Shown here: positions 50,847 through 55,220 of the stretch, in pieces | Numbering within the stretch: position 1 is the first letter of the stretch | How the letters are laid out: each line of letters begins with the position of its first letter | DNA from: Vicinamibacteraceae bacterium | GTDB taxonomy: Bacteria > Acidobacteriota > Vicinamibacteria > Marinacidobacterales > Marinacidobacteraceae | Direction of reading: 5' to 3' | NCBI GenBank assembly: GCA_012271265.1 | Contig: JAAXGQ010000021.1 | Span: 34,246 to 89,465 of the forward strand | DNA: 55,220 nucleotides | The notes under the pieces: generated by a model | Databases searched by the model: none | What the model was told of the DNA's origin: nothing | Seen by the model: the letters and a program-made list of their open reading frames with translations, nothing else | Position numbers and translations under genes: made by a program

Positions 50847-52037
50847 CTATTCCAGTGCTGCGAGCACCCTGGCGATGAACTCCGAGACGGCGCCGCCCTG
50901 AATCCAGCGAACCACCACGACGAGGTCGTTCTCCCAGTCCACGTAGACGATGTTGCTGCCGGCGCCGCGGAAGGTGACGGCCGAATCCGGCGCTTTCGGA
51001 ATCGACTTCACCATCTCGCCAGCGCGCTCGACCGGGCCGTTGAGGAACCAGTTCATGTAGCCGTAGGAGGGGTTCACCTCACCCGGCGTCCGGGCCATCC
51101 CGATCCACTCCTCGGAGATGAGCTGCTCGCCGTCCCAGTTGCCCATCCGCAGGAAGAGATAGCCGAAGCGCGCCAGGTCGCGGGCGCTGATGTGCATCCC
51201 GCCGCCCCAGTGGCCGCCCCCGCTCACGGATTGGACCTGCCGTCCGTCGATCATCACCCAGGAGTTCTCGTAACCGTGCCAGCGCCAGCGGTTCGAGGCC
51301 CCGATCGGATCCATGATCCCGTCGCGCAGGACGAGCGGCAGCGGGTCGCGCACGACGTGCAGCGCCGCCAGCGCCAGGAGGTTCACGCGCACGTCGTTGT
51401 ACTTGTAGAACGTGCCCGGCTCGTGCATCGGCCGGTCGGGATACTCGTAGGGGTGGTCCCCCACGGGACGATCCGCCCAGTCCGGCTTGTCCCACAGGGT
51501 TCCCTGCCAGTCGCTGGTCTGGCGGAGCAGGTGGTCCCAGGTGATCGAGTCGTTGTGCGCCGACCCGAACAGTTCATCGTCCGGCATGTACGGACCCACC
51601 CGGTCGTCCACGGAGGCGATCAGACCGCGATCCCAGAGGAGTCCGACGGCGGTCGACAGGAACGTCTTGGAGACGCTGAAGGTCATGTCCACCTTGTGGA
51701 CCGGACCCCATTCCTTGATCAGGTACCCGCCTCGCACCACGATGCCGCTCAGGTCCCCCCGAACCGTCGTCGGTCCGATCAGCGTCCCGTGCGGTTCGCG
51801 TCCGAAAGTCAGCTCGTGGTTCACCGCGAGATCCCGGGGCGCGCCCGACTCGGAGGCGCGGGCGAACGCCGCGGCGTCTTCCAGCAGCGCCGGATCGAAC
51901 CCGGCGTCCCCAGGCGCGCGGGTCTGCCAGTCGTGGCGATCCGGGTAGTACGCCGTCTGCGCCGCCGCCACGCTGCCAACCAGCAGCCACAGCAGGGCGA
52001 TTCCCGACGCCATGAACCGGTGGTTCCTTCGCATCAT
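50847..52037 (-). CDS. Exported serine hydrolase, beta-lactamase/class C family
   Basis: A 396-residue protein with a signal peptide (FMASGIALLWLLVGSVAAAQ). The class C-like fold shows the nucleophile in MTFSVSKTFLSTAVGLLWD (Ser-x-x-Lys), the Tyr-x-Asn motif in FYKYNDVRVNLLALAAL, DHLLRQTSDWQGTLWD, and a GGHWGGGMHISARDLARFGY third-motif region. It resembles 6-aminohexanoate-dimer hydrolase/EstB-type esterases. It is unrelated in detail to the serine hydrolase at 38219. Start ATG 52037 has AAGGGAGA upstream. It lies 68 bp after the CoxG-like gene on the same strand and may be co-transcribed; the substrate is unknown. Confidence 0.87.
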   Translation of the reverse strand: MMRRNHRFMASGIALLWLLVGSVAAAQTAYYPDRHDWQTRAPGDAGFDPALLEDAAAFARASESGAPRDLAVNHELTFGREPHGTLIGPTTVRGDLSGIVVRGGYLIKEWGPVHKVDMTFSVSKTFLSTAVGLLWDRGLIASVDDRVGPYMPDDELFGSAHNDSITWDHLLRQTSDWQGTLWDKPDWADRPVGDHPYEYPDRPMHEPGTFYKYNDVRVNLLALAALHVVRDPLPLVLRDGIMDPIGASNRWRWHGYENSWVMIDGRQVQSVSGGGHWGGGMHISARDLARFGYLFLRMGNWDGEQLISEEWIGMARTPGEVNPSYGYMNWFLNGPVERAGEMVKSIPKAPDSAVTFRGAGSNIVYVDWENDLVVVVRWIQGGAVSEFIARVLAALE

Positions 52038-52105
52038 CGGTTGGTTCTCCCTTGACGCCGCCGGCATTTCCGGCGGCTCGGCCCGGAAGCCGCGGCCCGC
52101 GGCGG

Positions 52106-52546
52106 TCAGGCCTCGATCCGCGCCTTCATTTCGGCGAAGAACTCCCGGAGCACCCGCTCGGTCACCGGCTTGAGCAGCCGGGCCGCCAGCGCAGCGAGGG
52201 TTCCCCGCACCTGCACCGAACCCTGCCAGTCCAGGGCGGTCCCTTCCTCGACTTCCTTGAGGCGGATCTCGCTGGTCCCGTCGATCATCGTGCCCGGGCC
52301 GCGGCCGCGGATCTTCATCTTCGCCAGCTCCAGCTCCACCAGGTCGGTCCATTCGATCACCGTCTTGGCGCGGAGGCCCACCGTGCCGAGCTTCACTCCG
52401 CCGATGACCTCGAACCGCTTGCCCGGCTCCAGAATCCGGATGGATTCGACCCCGGGAGTGCAGGAAGCCACGGACTCGGCATCGGTGAGGAAGGCCCAGA
52501 CCTGCCCCCGGGAGGCGTCCACAAGTTCCATGCCGCGAATGTCCAT
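52106..52546 (-). CDS. coxG: CoxG-like SRPBCC-domain protein (CO dehydrogenase subunit G family)
   Basis: A 146-residue START/SRPBCC-fold protein of the CoxG family. Motifs: VWAFLTDAESVASCTPGVES, KRFEVIGGVKLGTVGLRAK, the glycine-rich MKIRGRGPGTMIDGTSEIRL, and DWQGSVQVRGTLAALAARLL. CoxG proteins anchor CO dehydrogenase to the membrane or bind quinones (family knowledge). The gene is about 7 kb from coxMSL on the opposite strand, so assignment to CO oxidation is likely but not certain. ATG 52546 matches the family start; ATG 52555 adds three residues. It diverges from the TonB receptor at 52605. Confidence 0.8.
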   Translation of the reverse strand: MDIRGMELVDASRGQVWAFLTDAESVASCTPGVESIRILEPGKRFEVIGGVKLGTVGLRAKTVIEWTDLVELELAKMKIRGRGPGTMIDGTSEIRLKEVEEGTALDWQGSVQVRGTLAALAARLLKPVTERVLREFFAEMKARIEA

Positions 52547-52604
52547 GGGCGGCATTCTACGGGGAGGGCGCCGTGACGCGCGCGAGGATCTAGGCTTCCG
52601 GGTC

Positions 52605-54980
52605 ATGCGCGGAAACCGGATCTCCTGCTTCCTTGTGGCGGTAACCGCTGCCGTTGCGCCAAACGGCCTCGCGCCCCTCCCGGCCGCGGCGGAGGACAGT
52701 TCCGAACTGGTGGGCGAGGTCCTCGATCCGGTCGGGGCGGGGCTCCCCGGCGCCTCGGTGCGGCTCCTGCTGGCGGACGGCGCGTCCCGTAAGGTCGTGA
52801 GCGACGGGGCCGGCTCGTTCCGTTTCGACACCCTTCCCGCCGGCGTGCACCGCCTCACCGTCGAGATGGCGGGGTTCCGTGGACGGACGATCGAGGTCGA
52901 GGTGGGGGAGGCGGGCGAAGTCCGGATCAGCATCCCGATGGAAGTGGCCTTCGCCGAGGCGATCACGGTGCTCGGAACCCAGGTCGAGCGGCGCCTTCAC
53001 GAGGAAAACGCGAGCGTCGCCGTGATTGACGCCGAACGACTCCGGACGAACACGGAGGAAGATCTCCACGATCTGGTGGACATGACCCCCAACGTCAGCT
53101 CGCCGTCCCGGGAGCGGGGATTCTCGATTCGCGGCATCAGCCAGGGTGGATTCAGTTCGCGAAGCGGCATGCTCGTGAACGTCCAGTTGGACGGCGTGTC
53201 CGCCCAGGACTCCTACGCGACCCGGTACGGCGCGTTTTCCACCTGGGACATGCACCAGGTCGAGGTGTTCCGGGGTCCGCAGTCCACCCAGCAGGGGCGG
53301 AATTCCCTCGCCGGGGCCATCGTGATGCGAACCTCCGACCCGATCTACGAGCGGGAGATTCGTGCGCGAGCCCGGCTCGGGAACGCCAACGCCCGCCAGC
53401 TCGCGGCGGCCCTGAATCTGCCGCTGGCGGGGAATCGGGCGGCGTTCCGCGTTTCCGTGGAGCAACGCGGGACCGACGGCTTTCTGACCAATCCCACCGT
53501 CGGGGACCCGGCCTACGGGTTCGAGGATTACCAGAGCGCACGGGCCAAGCTGCGTTTCGATCCCGTCGCGCGCTTCGGGGGACTCCTGACCGTTTCCCGC
53601 GTTACCAGCCGGGCGGGCGGCTCGATGGTCGCGGTGGAACGGTTTCCGGAGGAGCGCGTCAACCTCTCGAACGCCGACAACCGAGGTGAGGCCACGCAGC
53701 AGAGCGCGGTCCTTGATCTTCACTGGAATCTCGGCGGCGCGCTGACCCTGGAGTCCGTCTCGACGCTCACGTCGCACGACTACATGCAGCTTGGGGATCT
53801 GGATCAGAGCCCGGTTCCCGGCGGCGCCCTCGACAGCGGCGTCGACCAGCAGTGGCTGACGCAGGAGTTGCGCCTGCGTTACGCGGACGGCCGGCGCGCC
53901 GAGGGCGTCTTTGGCGTCTACTACGCGGACATCGGGCGTGGCGAGGGGTATGACCTCGCGGGCCCGGGCGAACTCGCCGGCCTGCCCCCGGGCTTCACGG
54001 CGACCGCCACCTACAACATTCGCTCGGACACCCGGAACGCCGCCCTCTTCAGCGAATTCGATTTCCACCTTGCGGTGGACTGGACCTTCACCCTCGGCGC
54101 CCGCTACGACCAGGAGCAGTTCGACCAGACCACGATCCAGGGGATCACCATCGAGCCGGCCGTGCCCGGGATCCCGGTCGGCGACGGCCCGCCCGTCAGC
54201 ATCGGGGCGACGTACTCGGCCTTCCTGCCGAAGGCCACCGTGCATCGCGCGTGGACGAACACGCTGGCCACCTCGATCGGGTGGCAGAAGGGGTATCGGG
54301 CCGGCGGCCAGTCCATCGCTGTCGTCAGTCAGCGGATCGCCGATTACGGCCCGGAATTCGTGGACAACTTCGAGTTGGCGCTACGGGCCGATGACCCGGC
54401 CGGCCGCTGGAACCTCCACCTGAACACGTTCTACACCTCCTGGACGGACCAGCAGGTGCGGGTGATGACCGAACTCGGCCTCCCGGTCGACACGATCACC
54501 GCGAACGCCGGCGAGTCCACCCTTTACGGAGCGGAGGCGGAAGCCGCGTACCGCCCGACCCGGGAGATCGAATTGTTCGGTTCGTTCGGGCTGCTCGAGG
54601 CGCGGTTCGACCAGTTTGCCGACGAGGGACGCGACTTCACCGGCAACACGTTCCCTTACGCCTCACCCTGGTCCACCCTGGTCGGCATCGCGGTGCGGCC
54701 GACGAACGACTGGTCCGGGCGCGTCGACGTGGCGTCCCAGGGGCCGTTCTTCTCGGACGCCACGAACAACCCGCTGTATGAAGTGGACGGCCGCACGATC
54801 GTGAACGCGCGCGCCGGCTACCGGTTCGGTTCCTGGGGAATCTTCGCCTTCGGCCGCAACCTGCTCGACGCGACGTACTTCACCGGGCTCTGGGCTCACC
54901 CGATCCCCGGCTTCGGCGCCCTCGGCCGCGCGGGCGAGCCGCGCACGATCGGCATCGAACTCGACTTCAACTTCCGCTGA
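52605..54980 (+). CDS. TonB-dependent receptor with N-terminal carboxypeptidase-regulatory domain
   Basis: A 791-residue outer-membrane receptor. The signal peptide (FLVAVTAAVAPNGLAPLPAAA) is followed by a carboxypeptidase-regulatory fold (LVGEVLDPVGAGLPGASVRL). A plug domain comes next (EAITVLGTQVERRLHEENAS, DLHDLVDMTPNVSS, GFSIRGISQGGF, VNVQLDGVSAQDSY, HQVEVFRGPQSTQQGRNSLA). The C-terminal barrel contains KGYRAGGQSIA and ends GIELDFNFR with the terminal-residue pattern of barrels. The plug resembles siderophore or FecA/CirA-like and SusC-independent receptors; the ligand is unknown. ATG 52605 is the natural start; longer forms run antisense through coxG and are rejected. Confidence 0.9.
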   Translation: MRGNRISCFLVAVTAAVAPNGLAPLPAAAEDSSELVGEVLDPVGAGLPGASVRLLLADGASRKVVSDGAGSFRFDTLPAGVHRLTVEMAGFRGRTIEVEVGEAGEVRISIPMEVAFAEAITVLGTQVERRLHEENASVAVIDAERLRTNTEEDLHDLVDMTPNVSSPSRERGFSIRGISQGGFSSRSGMLVNVQLDGVSAQDSYATRYGAFSTWDMHQVEVFRGPQSTQQGRNSLAGAIVMRTSDPIYEREIRARARLGNANARQLAAALNLPLAGNRAAFRVSVEQRGTDGFLTNPTVGDPAYGFEDYQSARAKLRFDPVARFGGLLTVSRVTSRAGGSMVAVERFPEERVNLSNADNRGEATQQSAVLDLHWNLGGALTLESVSTLTSHDYMQLGDLDQSPVPGGALDSGVDQQWLTQELRLRYADGRRAEGVFGVYYADIGRGEGYDLAGPGELAGLPPGFTATATYNIRSDTRNAALFSEFDFHLAVDWTFTLGARYDQEQFDQTTIQGITIEPAVPGIPVGDGPPVSIGATYSAFLPKATVHRAWTNTLATSIGWQKGYRAGGQSIAVVSQRIADYGPEFVDNFELALRADDPAGRWNLHLNTFYTSWTDQQVRVMTELGLPVDTITANAGESTLYGAEAEAAYRPTREIELFGSFGLLEARFDQFADEGRDFTGNTFPYASPWSTLVGIAVRPTNDWSGRVDVASQGPFFSDATNNPLYEVDGRTIVNARAGYRFGSWGIFAFGRNLLDATYFTGLWAHPIPGFGALGRAGEPRTIGIELDFNFR

Positions 54981-54983
54981 CGA

Positions 54984-55220
54984 AGCGCCGGCGTCCTGAC
55001 CGGCCACTGCTCGCATGGAGCGCCGGTGTCCTCACCGGCCCACGGTCCGTCGGCACGGCAGCGCGGTCGGCAGGAGACTGCCCGAGGGACCGCCGGTGCC
55101 GCGCAGGCCGGCGAGGACGCCGGCGCTCCATGGGGCCGACGCTCCAACCGTCAGGGCGCGGCAGTCCTGGAGCGCCGGCGTCCTGACCGGCCACTGCTCG
55201 CATGGAGCGCCGGTGTCCTC
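54984..55220. repeat. Dispersed hairpin repeat array F
   Basis: It starts three bases after the receptor stop and runs off the right edge. Forward cores lie at about 54987 (with an imperfect right arm GACCGGC), 55022-55039 (T/A form) and about 55174; one reverse core lies at 55107-55124. The block GCATGGAGCGCCGGTGTCCT recurs at about 55013 and 55200, so the unit is about 187 bp. The layout of opposed hairpins is as in arrays B and E. Confidence 0.88.

Noticed and set aside
54984-55040. Hairpins after the TonB receptor stop as a rho-independent terminator
   Set aside because: They belong to the dispersed repeat family and lack a T tract, although they may incidentally stop transcription or protect the RNA end.

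Overview
The window is GC-rich chromosomal DNA, roughly two thirds G+C by eye, from what looks like an environmental Acidobacteriota-type bacterium. The lineage is inferred from gene content. It has a GWxTD-domain protein, an Oar-like TonB receptor with a carboxypeptidase-regulatory domain, a CRTAC1 (FG-GAP plus ASPIC/UnbV) protein, many TPR lipoproteins and exported hydrolases, and a form I aerobic CO dehydrogenase. No rRNA, tRNA, phage or transposase gene was seen.

Layout. 1-335: tandem GC-rich hairpin repeats. 401-3490 (-): two Tat-exported HisC-like aminotransferases and a DUF2911 protein. 3618-7971 (+): GWxTD/TPR protein, then murB and murA. 7978-10131 (-): LigD-like protein with a degenerate ligase centre. 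10491-24103 (-): a long co-directional run in the order SLOG protein, mfd, two parvulin-type PPIases, acetamidase-like protein, 2-hydroxyacid oxidase, CRTAC1 protein, TPR lipoprotein and S9 peptidase. 24175-26413 (+): a beta-propeller protein and a class V aminotransferase. 26513-26800: repeats. 26862-30931 (-): small membrane protein, ETF-quinone oxidoreductase and a fused LeuD-LeuC-type dehydratase. 30999-33520 (+): DUF4105 protein and eukaryotic-type UDP-glucose pyrophosphorylase. 33651-36056: an accessory patch with two repeat arrays, an hsdS remnant and a Phd/PIN toxin-antitoxin pair. 36079-38072 (-): two-subunit sodium:solute symporter. 38219-40939: a serine hydrolase and a membrane protein. 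41061-45789 (+): coxM-coxS-coxL and an XdhC-YHS fusion. 45844-46440: repeats. 46710-54980: two TonB-dependent receptors, a secreted TPR protein, a second serine hydrolase and a CoxG-like protein. 54984-55220: repeats.

Three window-wide patterns stand out. (1) Six arrays share one hairpin core (GCCGGCG-TCCT-CGCCGGC, with a compensated GCCGGTG/CACCGGC form) but have unit lengths of 77, 93, 92/60, 152 and about 187 bp. One array has amplified the 3' coding end of the neighbouring symporter gene together with the hairpin. (2) Genes are tightly coupled by four-base NTGA overlaps using all four NTG codons. In three of ten junctions the only start that keeps the N-terminal domain or signal peptide is CTG. 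(3) Several conserved enzymes carry substitutions at key residues: MurA (Asp for Cys), ETF-QO (a missing Fe-S cysteine) and LigD (no adenylation lysine).

By inference the organism is an aerobic heterotroph that degrades peptides and organic acids and can use trace CO as an electron source. Electrons from flavin dehydrogenases would enter the quinone pool through ETF-QO.
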